Source: Cranoglanis bouderius (Eukaryota > Chordata > Actinopteri > Siluriformes > Cranoglanididae). From it: a DNA stretch of 64,000 nt. The stretch lies in NCBI GenBank assembly GCA_023630585.1, contig CM042558.1:17268300-17332299 (forward strand), written 5' to 3'. The stretch's first letter is position 1. Every line of letters starts with the position of its first letter. Shown piece after piece: positions 36,139-48,239 of the stretch. Under the pieces are notes generated by a model that had not been told where the DNA came from, ran no database searches, and saw nothing but the letters and a program-made list of their open reading frames with translations. The translations under genes were made by a program, and so were the position numbers.

Positions 36139-36180
36139 TATACACGCACACACGTATACAAACACATACACGAACACACA
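36052..36180. repeat. (CA)n(TA)n(CA)n compound array
   Basis: CA to 36105, TA to 36120, then CA and interrupted CGTATACA units. Confidence 0.95.
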
Positions 36181-36184
36181 CGAG

Positions 36185-37035
36185 CCATGACAAAGTCACA
36201 AATGTAGTACATATATGTTCAAGACCATGTTTCTTATTATTTGGATTCCACACATTTATATATAATGTTATTTTTTTTGTCACAATACTGCAAAGTAGCT
36301 CCTCTCTCTAAAATGTCTGTTTTTATCCAAACTTTGTGTGCTAATGAAAAATAACATTTTTGTGAACATTTTTCAGGTCTGAGAAAAATTTCAATTTTAT
36401 GTTCCAGGACTTCCAGGTGCGTTATGTTACAACCCAGCTAGCCTCGTCTACAACGACATGACTCCTGAAATTCTAACAGATTAGACGAAACAAATTGGGA
36501 ACACACACCTCACCCTGATGTTTGAAAATATTTAGGGAGCACACACTAACCAACTCGGCATTACATAACTTGTCATTTGATGTTGAGCTGAAAACTGAAA
36601 ACACTGAACGTACACGGACCTGAGCGAGGACCCGACGATAACAAAACAAACACGAAGGTTTCAGCGGATTGGTCTGTGCAGTTGTGACAGGATGCTACGT
36701 ATCCCATAATCCACTGTACTCAAAACATGGAAAATTCCAAATCAATTTTCCCGAGTTATGATGTGTTCCAGTGCTTCTGCCTGGAAAAACATGGATGTCT
36801 AGAGCAAGGTCATATTTGTGTGGCTAGTCTCTGAATTTGATAAACATATAAAGAAGATCTACTGTATATGAATAATTTCTGTGCGATTAGCGAAGAGAAG
36901 CATGAAACTTATGTCACAAAGGTCTTATCGTGTTCGTAAAATTGGGCTGAAGTCAACGGAATTACGTCACAAATCTAAACTAGAAAGAAATTTTCACAAC
37001 ACAAAAACTACATATCAAGTAAAAACAGTGGAACT
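36185..37035. other. tafa4 first intron, no gene seen
   Basis: AT-rich without recognised repeats or exons. Confidence 0.5.
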
Positions 37036-37039
37036 GGAA

Positions 37040-37287
37040 CAGGGGACTAGGGGCACAAGGCGGGGGACACCCCGGACGGGGTGCTGACCCATCTCAGGGC
37101 ACAATCTCACACACTACGGACAATTTAGAAATGCCGATCAGACTACAGTGCATGTCTTTGGACTGGGGGAGGAAACCGGAGCACCTGGAGGAAACCCCCG
37201 AAGCACGGGGAGAACATGCAAACTCCATGTACACAGGGCAGAGGCGGGAATCGAACCCCCAACCCTGGAAGTGTGAGACAAATGTGC

Positions 37288-37288
<1 letters not shown>
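37040..37288 (+). mobile_element. conserved teleost retroelement 3' end (L2-like/SINE tail), copy 2
   Basis: Shares CATGTCTTTGGACTGGGGGA, GGGGAGAACATGCAAACTCC and GGAATCGAACCCCCAACCCT with the copy at 16872-17140, and is followed by an ATT trinucleotide tail. Confidence 0.8.

Positions 37289-37330
<42 letters not shown>
37288..37330. repeat. (ATT)n microsatellite
   Basis: Fourteen ATT units directly after the retroelement tail. Confidence 0.95.
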
Positions 37331-37334
37331 GTTG

Positions 37335-38520
37335 ACTATTAATGAACGTGGTTTGATGTTTTGGACAATCACTGTTTGTATTCCAGAAATAGCAAACAGT
37401 CCAGTACAGTGGTCTATAAGCAAAAAACACACTAACAAAGCAAAATGCAACAGCAAATCAGAAAAATACGATACCAAAAGCAAGAAGAGAGCGACAAAAC
37501 CAAAAACAAAACAGCACAACAAATAACACAATGACAAATTAGGGGAAAAAAAGCAACTGCAAATTCAAAAAACACAGCACCCATTTTGTTTTTTTGCTTG
37601 TTTGTTTTCTCCATTTTGTCTTCAATTTGGTCATTTCTGTCACACAACCTGGGAAGTTGACACGTGCTTCCTCCGGGCTGCGCAACACACACTGAGGAAA
37701 GCGCTATCCGCAGTCTTCCTTACACAGATGCCCACGATTGGCTAGTGTCGCTGTGATTGACAGGGGAGAGAGAGTATGCCCCTCCCACCGAGAGAACACA
37801 GCCAGTTTTGCTCTCTAGAATCCGAAGTGTCCCGCCCCCAACATTATAAAAATCCATGGTACTAACTGTCAAGTACGGCTTCGCCCGGGCTGAGGTAAGC
37901 TAAATGCTATTGCCTATTTTAAAAGTGGGAGGAGTCACTCTATATGTCCCACCCTGACTTCCTGTTTCAATGGAAATTGCTTCAACACATCGAATAACGC
38001 TGCACGTTCACGGGGATTTTAAAAAGTTATAATAATCTGAGGGCACATTTTGTGCACACATGGCTATGTAACAAAGGGCCAGTGAGATTTTTTTTCCAGA
38101 AACTGCTTATTTAAAGAAATTCAAATACGAATAAATAAGAATAAATCTTTGTTTCCCAAGTAGTCCACAGAACTTCCTTAGTCTGTCGCATAATAAATGA
38201 AAAATATCCACAAAAAAAAATCCAAAACCTCTGAGAACAATTATCCACTGTTAAAAAGAAACATAGGAGTCATAGTCATAGTTTTTAATTAATTCCCTTT
38301 ACACAATATTTATTTTTTTATCTTAAAAAAACAGAAAAATAATTATGTTTGCATCCCTGCATTGCACCACGGGACATTTTGAATACGTGAGCTAAAAATA
38401 CTTTTTTTTTTTTTTTTAAAGGGTTTATTTTTGCTGAAAAGTGATACGCGGTATGTTTCATTGTTGAAAATTAGTTTTAACCTGCATTACCGTGATAAAA
38501 AGAGGCGTCATGTCAACATG
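37335..38520. other. tafa4 first intron, no gene seen
   Basis: AT-rich with AAAACAAAAC-type A-rich runs near 37480-37560 and T runs near 38400. No exon recognised. Confidence 0.5.
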
Positions 38521-38527
38521 TATATGG

Positions 38528-38530
<3 letters not shown>

Positions 38531-38586
<56 letters not shown>

Positions 38587-38628
38587 AAAAACCTCATAAA
38601 AAATTTCATATCAGTTTCCTTAATGTTG

Positions 38629-38688
<60 letters not shown>

Positions 38689-38770
38689 CGCTGCATGTTC
38701 ACCTAAAGAATGATGTGCCAAAAAACCATTAACCTACTGCAGTGCCTTCCACTCACCTCACTGGAACATC

Positions 38771-38815
<45 letters not shown>

Positions 38816-39090
38816 CACCGGAATGGATCTGCGGTGCGCCATTTCATGCAGCAAAGCTCAAACGGCGCAGAAAAACGGCCCTATCTCAGAGGGAACGCAA
38901 AGAGAGGAGAAAAAAACAGCTGGAAAAGGAAAAAAAATTCAAACACATCACGCAGGTCTGGGAAGATGCACAATATTTCAACAGGAGGTCCAAGTTTGTG
39001 GGACATTTATCTCATTTTTCTGGGTATGAATGTGGTCTAAATGTGTGTGCGTGTCAGGAAGCAGATATGGCAGTCCATCACAGCGGCTGC

Positions 39091-39139
<49 letters not shown>
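38531..39139. repeat. microsatellite cluster (GT)n, (GT)n, (CA)n, (GT)n
   Basis: GT 38531-38581, GT 38632-38684, CA 38772-38812, GT 39093-39139. Both first arrays follow the same GCTCTGTGTG motif, suggesting a local duplication. Confidence 0.95.
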
Positions 39140-39143
<4 letters not shown>

Positions 39144-39749
39144 CAGCGTGTATGCAGATGAGCGCCTCTTTCCTCGCTCTTCCCCACCACGGCTCTCGAT
39201 AAGCGAGCAATTTTACCCGCGACACACCAGGCAAATCGGATTTCCCCGTGTACGTCTATCCGGCTGAATATTTGCCGATGGATGATTGACTATTTCAGTC
39301 ACTTTCTATTTTTCGAAAGTTGACTTTTTTTTTTTTCATAAGTTTAACTTTTCTTTTATGCCCACATTCATAGCAAGCGCATCCTATGAATACTCGCTAA
39401 CTCCATTATTTGACAGTTTTGATTTCTTTTGATATATACGTGTTTGTTTGGGGTTGTTTTTTTTTGTTTTTTTTTGTTGATTTTTTTTCTCCTCACGGCT
39501 CTGACAGTCGCTTTCGGAAAAGTTCCGAAATCAGCTCCAACACTTCGAAGTTTTTCTGATGATAAAGTAGAAACAGACTCCCTCCCCCACCCATCTCTCT
39601 TCTTCCACGGAGAAAGTTATTGCTTTGGAGATTATGAGGTTTTCGCTTGGACAGCATCAATTTGCAAAATGTATCGTTCCACTTCAAGCGCAGTTTCTCC
39701 GTGTAACTGTTAAAACATGTTGTCTTATAAATGAAAGCAGTTTCTTTCA

Positions 39750-40962
39750 CATGGTGCGATACTGAGCCTCGATTCTGATTGGCCAGAAGAGAAGGCGTTG
39801 ATTAATTTTCTCTAACAGCAGCTCTGACAGTAGTGCAGCTAAGAAAATCTCAGGTTTATATTTAATGCGCTCGCTCTAATATGTTATCATTTCTATAGCA
39901 ACGAATTAAAAAAAAAAAAAAAAAAACCTTTTAATTGTTGACAATTGGTGACGTTTTCCATATGGAAATGTTTATTCATCATTTATGGAAGGAGTCTCCA
40001 GTGTCAGCGCTTTGTAACAGTCAGAGATAAAGCTGTAACTTTTCTTACCTTGTCAGGAAAGAGGAGTTTACGCTTTGCGGTTTGTTGCGATTTATTACTT
40101 TACTAAAAAAATTTTTTTGAAAACTTGGAGAAACATCTCTGAAACTGTAAAGTAAACTGTAAAAGTGACTGTAAAGTTATAATCAGTCCCTCTAGGATTT
40201 TGCGATTTTCCGATCACAGAAATTAACGCAAAATCAAGCAAACTCCACAATATTCGGAGGAGATTGCAATTTTTTTTTTAAATTGCCGCAGATTTTCTGC
40301 GGATTTGGGCCAAGACGCGTCATGTGACATCATCACAACGCGCATTCAGTCGAAGCGCTCTTCAATTCGTGTGTCGAACATGAGTACGGCTAAAAGGTCT
40401 CATTTACCAACAAACGTCACTGCGAAAGAGCGTGCAGAACAGTTTCGTGCGATTGCGATCTCGCCAATTCAAGTAGTTTTCCGCAAAACAAAGCACAAAA
40501 AACTTTTAAAAGCTGCAGCAAAATCGAGCATTTTTTACCTCCACAATCACAAAAAAACTCAGCGAAATCCTGTAGAGCCTGATATAACTAATTATATCAG
40601 TAACTTAAATTACCGCGTGGACTCTAGGACGTTTTATCACCTATTAATTACGATTTTAACAAAACAGTTTTGTTTCGATTGCAAATTTCAGCTGTTTTGA
40701 TCATGTAGAGTTTTGATCAAACTGAGTGCTGTTAAGTAAAGTAAGTAAACACTTGAGGGTATGCCTTTACAGGCAAATAATCAACGACAGAGTGGTGTGA
40801 TGCAGCTCAGCATGAAGCAGAGTTACCGTTACTACTCCAAACTTGATTATTTTCCTATAACAGCATGCTTTATTCCTCTTACACCACAGCAGATAATTCT
40901 ATTTATTTAGATTGCTGTTAGAAACCAATCGGCTTCAAGTATTCAGCAGCACTGTGGTATAA
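39750..40962 (+). mobile_element. near full-length family B MITE with nested family A copy
   Basis: The left end reads CTCGATTCTGATTGGCCAGA. The right end, reversed, reads CCACAGTGCTGCTGAATACT then CCGATTGGTTTC, so both ends match as inverted repeats of about 40 bp. Without the 398-bp insertion the element is about 815 bp. Internal core GGAGTCTCCAGTGTCAGCGC is at about 39990. No transposase. Confidence 0.75.
40184..40581 (+). mobile_element. family A MITE, copy 3
   Basis: Begins CAGTCCCTCTAGGATTTTGC and ends GAAATCCTGTAGAGCCTG. The CRE-like site is altered to TGACATCA at 40324-40331. It keeps the longest internal frame, with MSTAKRSHLPTNVTAKERAE, which may be the decayed N-terminus of the parent element's protein. 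Flanking target duplication is not clean. Confidence 0.8.
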
Positions 40963-40969
40963 ACAAACA

Positions 40970-41505
40970 GAATTAAAGATCACACATTAGGCCTCCTAAC
41001 AACCAACGTTTAGCACCTCAGGCAACATGAAGCCAAAAAAAAAAAAAAAACAAAAGCAGAAAGCTTGCTGACTGTGTAAGTGTGGGGTTAAAGCGGTACC
41101 GGAGCAGAGGGATGAGGGAAAACCCTGCAGGGAAACACCTGTGACATATTTTCACACACACAATTACCAAACAGGTGCTGAACAGAAAAGAAATTCCCGG
41201 CACAATCCAGAAAGCGGATTTGTCCGAGCCCATTTACCTGAGCTCTGCTTTTCGTATCGACTTTGTGAGGACGAGGACGGAAGCTAACGTTACCGAAGAA
41301 TTGATCGTCCCTGCACTTAAAGTGCCATTCGGTGCCCTGCTGCTGGGACCACCGTCTCTGTCCTCAAGATCCGATGACTCCGCGTGGGCTGCTTTTCTCT
41401 GCTTTTGTACCAGAGAAAGGAAATAAAACCGCCTTGTGGTGGACTTGTGTTGTGTTGTGTTGTGTGTGTATGTGAGAGTGCACTTAAGAGCATCTCCAGG
41501 AAGTC
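40970..41505. other. tafa4 first intron, no gene recognised
   Basis: The segment 41175-41426 is open in one plus frame and GC-richer, but the peptide is not recognisable and lacks splice support. Confidence 0.4.
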
Positions 41506-41509
41506 TGGA

Positions 41510-42040
41510 CACACACACACACACACACACACGTTTTCTATCTCTATTTTTTCGTTTTACGGCATGTCACATGTCCCTTTATTATTTCGGCGTATATGTG
41601 TGTACAGTGACCTTGATTGTTAGAAGGGCGCTATTTGAATCAAACACATTGTTTGTTTATTTATTTATTTATTTAATAATCTACGGGAGTGTGTGCTGCG
41701 ATGCCCCCTGGTGGTATGACATGGTTTTTGCCCTCCGCCATTCAAACACTTTTTATTTAGCTCATTAATACACGACGTTCGCAAATATCACACGTTCCAC
41801 ATCAGAGGATACAAACAATGAGCTGTAACGTGTTCAATTTTTCCTCTTTTTCACGCTCCACCGTGATTACTTCTACACCGATTACTTCTGTGTGTGTGTT
41901 AGAGTGTGTGTGTATGCGAGGGAGTGTGTGAGTTCCGGGTTGCTGTTTACTTTATGAGCAGACTGAGACACTAGCACTAACAGGCTAATAAACTTCCCTT
42001 CACAGCAGCTATATCAGCACTATTACGAATCCCCGACGCA

Positions 42041-42071
<31 letters not shown>
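41510..42071. repeat. (CA)n arrays at 41510-41533 and 42041-42071
   Basis: Perfect CA runs; between them an ATTT array at 41656-41676. Confidence 0.9.
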
Positions 42072-42074
<3 letters not shown>

Positions 42075-43041
42075 CCTGGGTGGCTTTACAACCCCATTTA
42101 CCAACCATGTCAACCCCAATACAGCTCAGACTTGAGCCCCTAAACCTTGTGGATTGCCACTAACCCATCAGACGATCAGTGCAGCTCGAGCCTCATCCAT
42201 CACCTTCCCTCAACGCTGGAGGGACGAAAGTCAAACACGAGCTTATAACCACAAAGTAAGATTGATTTCTGAATACACTGAGCTGTTGTGCATATGAAAT
42301 GCTCAGTGAGACCTCTGGAGTCGTTAACCAATAAGCATCAATGCATTATTGCCTGGAAAGAGTGTGTGTATGTGTGTGTGTGTGTGTGAGATCTTTCACT
42401 CTGCTTTGTCAGACCTGCGTCAGCTCATTTCCACATCACAACACACCTACAGCAACCCGCTAAAGAAACTAACAAGAGAATAAGGAGAATCATAGACTCA
42501 GTATCTCTCAGTCACTGTTTACTCTTTAGTCACCCCTGTTTTCAGTTGTTTCTGTCCTTTTTTCTTGTTCATTTACTACACACTACACTCCCATGGTTAT
42601 ACAGCTGTAAAACTGCTCATTCGTGCAACTATTCAATCACGCGGGGGCATCACGATGCAGAATATCATGCAGGTACTGATCAAGAGCTTCACTTAATGTT
42701 CACATCAAGTATCAAAATGGTGGAACGATTCAACCTCAGTGATGGTTGTTGGTGCCATATGGGCTGGTTTGAGTATTTCAGAAATCTCCTGACAACAACC
42801 TATTTATATATAGCGGTGCGAACAACAAAAAACATCCAGCAAGCGGCAGTTCTGTAAGTGGAGACGTCGTGTTGATGAGAGACATCAGAGTACAATGGCC
42901 AGACTGTTTCGAGCTGACAGGAAGGCTACGGGGACTCAAGTAACTCAAGTAACACTCTTTACAACCGTGGTGAGCAGGAAAGCATCTCAGGTTGCACAAT
43001 GCTTCGGCGTGTTGAAGCAGATGGGCTACAACAGCAGAAGA

Positions 43042-43420
43042 CCAGGGGCCAGATTCACGAAACATTCTCAAGAATAAAACTGCCATTTTTCTTCTGAACT
43101 CACAACCTTCCGATCAGCAGCCCAACATCTTAACCACTGAGCTACCGCTGCCCACATTTGAATGAATGATCAGGAGGTGACTGCTAATTTTTTTTTTTAA
43201 GGCTATTAAATTGGTACATTTAAAATTTGCCAGTACTGAATTTGTTGTAGCTATTACACTACTGTCATATTATTCTTAAGAAAAAAATTTAAATGTTCTT
43301 AAGAAAATATTTGAGAACTTCTTAAGAATTTTTTCTTTTTAATTTATGAACTTCTTACAATTTATCTTAAGAACTTTCTTAACTTCTTTCTTAAGAAGAT
43401 TTTCGTGAATCCGCCCCCAG
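43042..43420. mobile_element. MITE with GATTCACGAAA terminal inverted repeats
   Basis: Left end CCAGGGGCCAGATTCACGAA. Right end, reversed, CTGGGGGCGGATTCACGAAA. It sits within the Tc1-like copy and is rich in CTTAAGAA. It also carries a tRNA-like SINE piece at about 43097-43150. Confidence 0.8.
43097..43150. repeat. SINE-like tail fragment
   Basis: CAACCTTCCGATCAGCAGCC and TTAACCACTGAGCTACCGCT are the 3' signature of a common fish repeat, here nested inside the MITE. Confidence 0.6.
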
Positions 43421-43514
43421 ATCAGCTTCCATGTTAATTTCAGCTAAGAACAGGAATCTGAGGCTACAGTGGGAACAGGCTTAACCAAACTGGACAGCTT
43501 GACTAGGCGATTTT

Positions 43515-44335
43515 GCTCTTTATTTTGTATTCTCCTTGTTGTTTTGATGCCATTACTGTGTTTGAGCTCTTACTGAAGATGAACGGATGAATAATTATAT
43601 TCATCCAATACAGTATACCTATACATTTTTTAAAAATTGGTCACTGGATCATTTCCTCCATCACTTTCTCCATTCTTCCACTCAAGGGGCTTGCCATGAC
43701 TCTGTACTTCTTAACATTTTGGAGAACCAGAGAACCTCTATATCCACGAACTTGTTTAAAAAAAGAAAAACAGCCTTCCTCATCCTATTTCATCGCACTC
43801 ATCCCAAACATGCATAAATAGACCGCAAGGGCACTCGAGCATCCATCCTTTCGCCCTCAGACTTTACGAGTGCCCTCTTGGCCTGTGTGCAGAATAATTA
43901 TATTTTATATGACTTTTTATATGACTCACAAAACAAAGCTGCACGCCTGGAGCCCTGTGACCGAGAGCTCGTCCAAAATTCACTTACGTGAGGCGCAATT
44001 GGCTGAGTCTCACCCTGGGAAGATCGCCAGTGTGTGTTAGGTCAGCACGGGTTCCAAAAGTTTCATCGCTCATGGGTGACCCTCAGGTGCAGAATCAGCC
44101 TCCTGTGGATATTCTACCTCGGTGACAGATTACGCCAACATCACCAACACGTTTACATCGGGGAAACTGAGCCAGGATTGTGCACCACCGAAAATTTCTT
44201 AAATAAAGTACTTGACGTTTCTGTCAATGGATACTGAAGTGAAAGTGTTACTACAGAGCTGTAGGCCTGTATATTCAAGGTTTTTCAAAGACTCTTTCTT
44301 GAAGAAACTTCATCTAACATGACTCAACTGGTATA
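43515..44335. other. tafa4 first intron, no gene seen
   Basis: Unique-looking sequence without recognised exons or repeats. Confidence 0.5.
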
Positions 44336-44339
44336 AACC

Positions 44340-44830
44340 AGTCTAAACAGATCTAGAATAAATAAATGAATCGAGTAAGAATCACATATGGAAATAAATG
44401 AATCATGTGTAAGAATCACTTGTGAAAATGAAGAAAAATCACATCTGAAAAATAAAAAGCACATGCCATACGTGTGTAACAATCACAAATAAATGAATCA
44501 TGTGTAAGAATCAGATGTGGAAATAAATGAATCGTGTAAGATTCACTTTTGAAAATGAATTAATCGTATTTAAGAAAAATCTCATCCGAAAAATAAAACC
44601 ACATGCCCTACATGTGTAACAATCAGAAACAAATGAATCATGTGTAAGAATCACGTGGAAATAGGTGAATCGGTCGTAAGAATCACTCGTGAAAATTAAT
44701 GAATCATGTTTAAGAATCATATGTTGGAATAAATTGATCACATGCCAAAATCACATGAAAATGGACACACATGCACTATACATGAACATGTGAATAAATG
44801 TGTGAAACCCAACATGTGAAAATGAAAAAC
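44340..44830. repeat. degenerate tandem repeat of about 140 bp with GAATCA sub-units
   Basis: ACATGCCATACGTGTGTAAC at 44461 recurs as ACATGCCCTACATGTGTAAC at 44601. Within each unit, AATGAATCATGTGTAAGAAT-like sub-units repeat every 30-45 bp. Confidence 0.8.
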
Positions 44831-44834
44831 GAAA

Positions 44835-46160
44835 AACGAAAAGTGCTTTTTATAAGGAATGACGTGTGATGTTTGAGTAGCAGTGTGTTAACGTTAGGGT
44901 TGAAATAGGAGTGGGAAATTATAGGTGGACAAAGTTCTGTATCACAAATTTTGGCCGGTTTCAGTGCTTACCGGTGTCTTGTACCATAGTTTTTAAACAG
45001 ATCCTCGATAAAATGTACAAAATAAGAAAACGTTCAGTCCAGCGGTGTGTAAAAACAGCTAATAATATTTAATATCCTACTGTATTAGAAAGGTCCATAT
45101 AGATATTCCAAATGAAATATTTCCTAGCCAGGAAACAGCTTTTAATTATTATTTTTTTGGTCATATATGAGGCCTAAAGGTCATTTGGGTTTTATGTTGT
45201 TAACCCTGAATGTGATTCCTAATTTATGCACAGACAAAATGCTGTAATTACGGTTGTTGCGGTGAAGCACTGTCGCCACTCCCATCGCTCAACGCTGAAA
45301 AGTCTGTATAGACTATTTATTTTTCCTACATGGTTTTTGGAGTGTGTGTGTGTGTGTGTGTGGATGGTGACCATTTTTGTACTGTGTGTGTACAATCATA
45401 ATCCTTTCTGCCTGTCGATTAGGTATGTGTAAGTAAAACATCCACGGACCATCTGATCTGAGATCAGATTATTGATGTAATCAATGCATTTGGTTTGAAA
45501 AATCCACGCCTCTCTGCTTCACTGTCCTCGAAAAACAAAGTGCCTTAATCACACTTTGGGTTCAAATGATGATTAACGGAAAATAAACAAACGTCACGCT
45601 GAGGCGCCTTTGATTTTCCATGAGAGCCGCTGCGGGGGATCAGTTCAGGCTTGTCAAAGGTTGCTCTCTTCGGCCGTCTCTCTCTCGCTCTCTCTCTCTC
45701 TCTGTCTCCGTTTGTCTTTCTGCTGCCCCGCTTCTTCTAGGAAAGTGTCAAAGCTGTGAGCGTTCATACTCTTCGGCCACCGGGGCTCTGCTCTCCGACG
45801 CCGACACGGCCGTCTGGGTCATATCACACCGATTATTTCCCACTCCGCGGTCACTAACGACCAACCAGCCACACACCGCTCCATAATTATATTAATGACG
45901 GAACGTGCCGGGCTTACAGATCGAGAGGCCGAAAGGTGAACGAGGGAGAGAGAGAGAGAGAGATGGATAAGGGGAGCGAGAGAGAGAAAGTCTGATCAAT
46001 TGTTCATTTTACAAAGTCACTGAGACATGCAGGAGCTGTCAATAAGTGAATTAGTTTGTCTGTGAGGCTCAGGAGTGTGACTCGCTGTTCTTTCACAGCT
46101 ACAGGCTTCTTATGCTCCAACTCGACCACCCCCTCCACCACCACACCCCCTCCCCCTTGC
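44835..46160. other. tafa4 first intron, low-repeat segment
   Basis: Contains a short GT run at 45343-45361, TC run at 45680-45702 and GA run at 45945-45962. The segment 45440-45600, with GATCTGAGATCAGATTATTG, is motif-rich but not recognised. Confidence 0.4.
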
Positions 46161-46162
<2 letters not shown>

Positions 46163-46196
<34 letters not shown>

Positions 46197-46206
46197 ACAC
46201 ACACAC

Positions 46207-46240
<34 letters not shown>

Positions 46241-46350
46241 TCTCTCTCTCTGAAACACGCACATATAGTCATACAAAGTAATTGACATTGACATACATAT
46301 GCACCACATACTCATGCAATGATGCATGCATTCATTCTCTCTCTCGCTCG

Positions 46351-46389
<39 letters not shown>

Positions 46390-46461
46390 CATTGCAAGGA
46401 CAATTTGTTCAGTAAACAGCGGACTGCTGCTTGTTGAAGACTACACAAGTCTCTCTTTTTC

Positions 46462-46512
<51 letters not shown>

Positions 46513-46517
46513 CACAT
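46163..46517. repeat. (CA)n(CT)n, (CA)n and (CA)n cluster
   Basis: CA 46163-46206 then CT to 46252, CA 46358-46386, CA 46465-46517. Confidence 0.95.
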
Positions 46518-46754
46518 TTTGAGACTTGGAAATCCCTGGACTCCTTGTAATATCCAACTGGCTCTATGCTCAACCCCCGTATGTGAATGATAAGCTTAAT
46601 GTGTTTTCACTCTGACCGTAGGTTATTCGATCAGCCAGTTGCAAACATGGTGATGCATCACCGCTACACTTTCTATTCATTTTGTCACCTTGATGTAATG
46701 AAACAAATGACAAAATGACAAACCGTCATTTGTTCACACGTCTTCAGGAAGCAC

Positions 46755-47215
46755 CTTAACCTGTGAATCCGGAGCCTGTCTCTGGAACACTGGGCACAAA
46801 GCAGGAATACACTCTGGATGGGATGCAAGTCCATCACAGCGCACCATGCACACATACACACATACACATATTAAACCTTGGGGCATTAATAAAGTTCCCA
46901 ATCAACATGTTTTTGGTAGGTCAGAGGAAACCAGAGGTCCCTGGAGAAAACCCTAGCAGTAGAAAGCAGCATTAATCCTGCTCAGGGCCGTAGTGGATCA
47001 GGAGAATGTCCTGGGAGCACTGGGAGCAAGGTGGGAATACACACTGGATGCAGGGCAGTTCATCAAAGCGTATCACACACATTCTCATTCACTGCTAGGG
47101 GCAATTTAAGAGTAGTCACTCCAGCTACAAGCAGGAGGTTGGCAAAAACTTGGTGAAAACTGGAGAAAGCTGTGAGGCAGCAACAATCCTCGCTACACCA
47201 CCACTTAAATTTGAA
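46755..47215 (+). mobile_element. two diverged retroelement-tail copies in tandem
   Basis: Both halves carry ACACTCTGGATGGGATGCAA or ACACTGGATGCAGGGCAGTT, followed by CATCACAGCG-like and GGAGAAAAC-like segments of the L2-like tail. They are much older than the copies at 16872 and 37040. Confidence 0.6.
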
Positions 47216-47732
47216 ATGCAAGTTTGACCTTTAACTGGCAGTTGTCATATATTTATCAAATCACCACTACGCTAGTTCACTTTGACCTTCAGTTTCTACT
47301 GAGTGCTGCACTTATTGAAGCAGTAAGCTGTTTAATAAAAGAGTATGGCACATACTCCTGATCCTGAAGCTACGTAGAGACAGCTTGATTGGGTTAAAGT
47401 GGCCATTACAGGGTCAGTTGTTTACTACACTTACACTATAGGCAAAAGTAAAAAAGTAGTATCTAGACGGCCCTCTTTCTGACTAAATTTGCATCTCCTC
47501 AGAGTGTTGAACATGTCCTCAGAGAGCCTCCAGGTCAAGGCTGATGAAATTTTGCTGCTCTTGTCAAAGAGCTAAAAGATGGATACGAGTGCCCTATAGT
47601 TACATTTACATTTAAAATAAGTAGACATGACTTTCGGATGTGTAGCTTATATGACTCCGTTATGTATTTCTTAATGTAATATGACTAGGTCCGATTTTGG
47701 AGAAAAATATAAGGTCTTGGCACGAAACACTC

Positions 47733-48035
47733 TACACTCTAACCCACACACACTACACTCTAACCCACACACACTACACTCTAACCCACACACACTATAC
47801 TCTACACTCTGACTCACACACACTATACACTACACTCTGGCCCACACACACTATAACTAACACTATACACTCCGTCCCCCGCACACTATACCCTACACAT
47901 TACACTATGACCCACATATTCTATACTCTACACTCTGGCGTACACACACTATACCCTGCACTCTATATGTCCTATACCACATGCATTGTATTCTGTGGTC
48001 TGCACTCCGTACTCCCTACACTCTGCACCCTATAG
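47733..48035. repeat. 21-bp minisatellite (TACACTCTAACCCACACACAC) decaying into irregular units
   Basis: Perfect units at 47733, 47754 and 47775, then 28-bp variants that insert TACACTCTGACTC-type segments. The open frames are translated repeat. Confidence 0.9.
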
Positions 48036-48239
48036 CATCCTCTGACTCATCTAATGAAGGTCGTGATGCATTAATTAATTACATGATGAATTTGGCATGT
48101 TACAGCAGGGAAAGTGCGAAAGTGCTCAGTGCTTCAGCTGTGTAGGACAGGAGAAGGGGAACTCCCTGACTGTGGAGAACTCTATGGAGAAACTCGGTGA
48201 CCCCATGTCATTTCCATTTAGTGTAAAACTTGCTCGATT

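Larger units (their letters stand above)
42600..43510 (+). mobile_element. Tc1-like transposon 5' half, interrupted by a MITE
   Basis: Starts near ATGCAGAATATCATGCAGGT. A decayed transposase N-terminus at 42895 reads MARLFRADRKATG and then QMGYNSRRPG. The copy is broken at 43042 by a MITE and resumes after 43420 with AAGAACAGGAATCTGAGGCT, ending near 43510. The catalytic domain is missing, so it is inactive. Confidence 0.85.

Noticed and set aside
41175..41426. Possible exon in an 83-codon plus-strand ORF
   Set aside because: No recognised protein similarity and no convincing splice sites.
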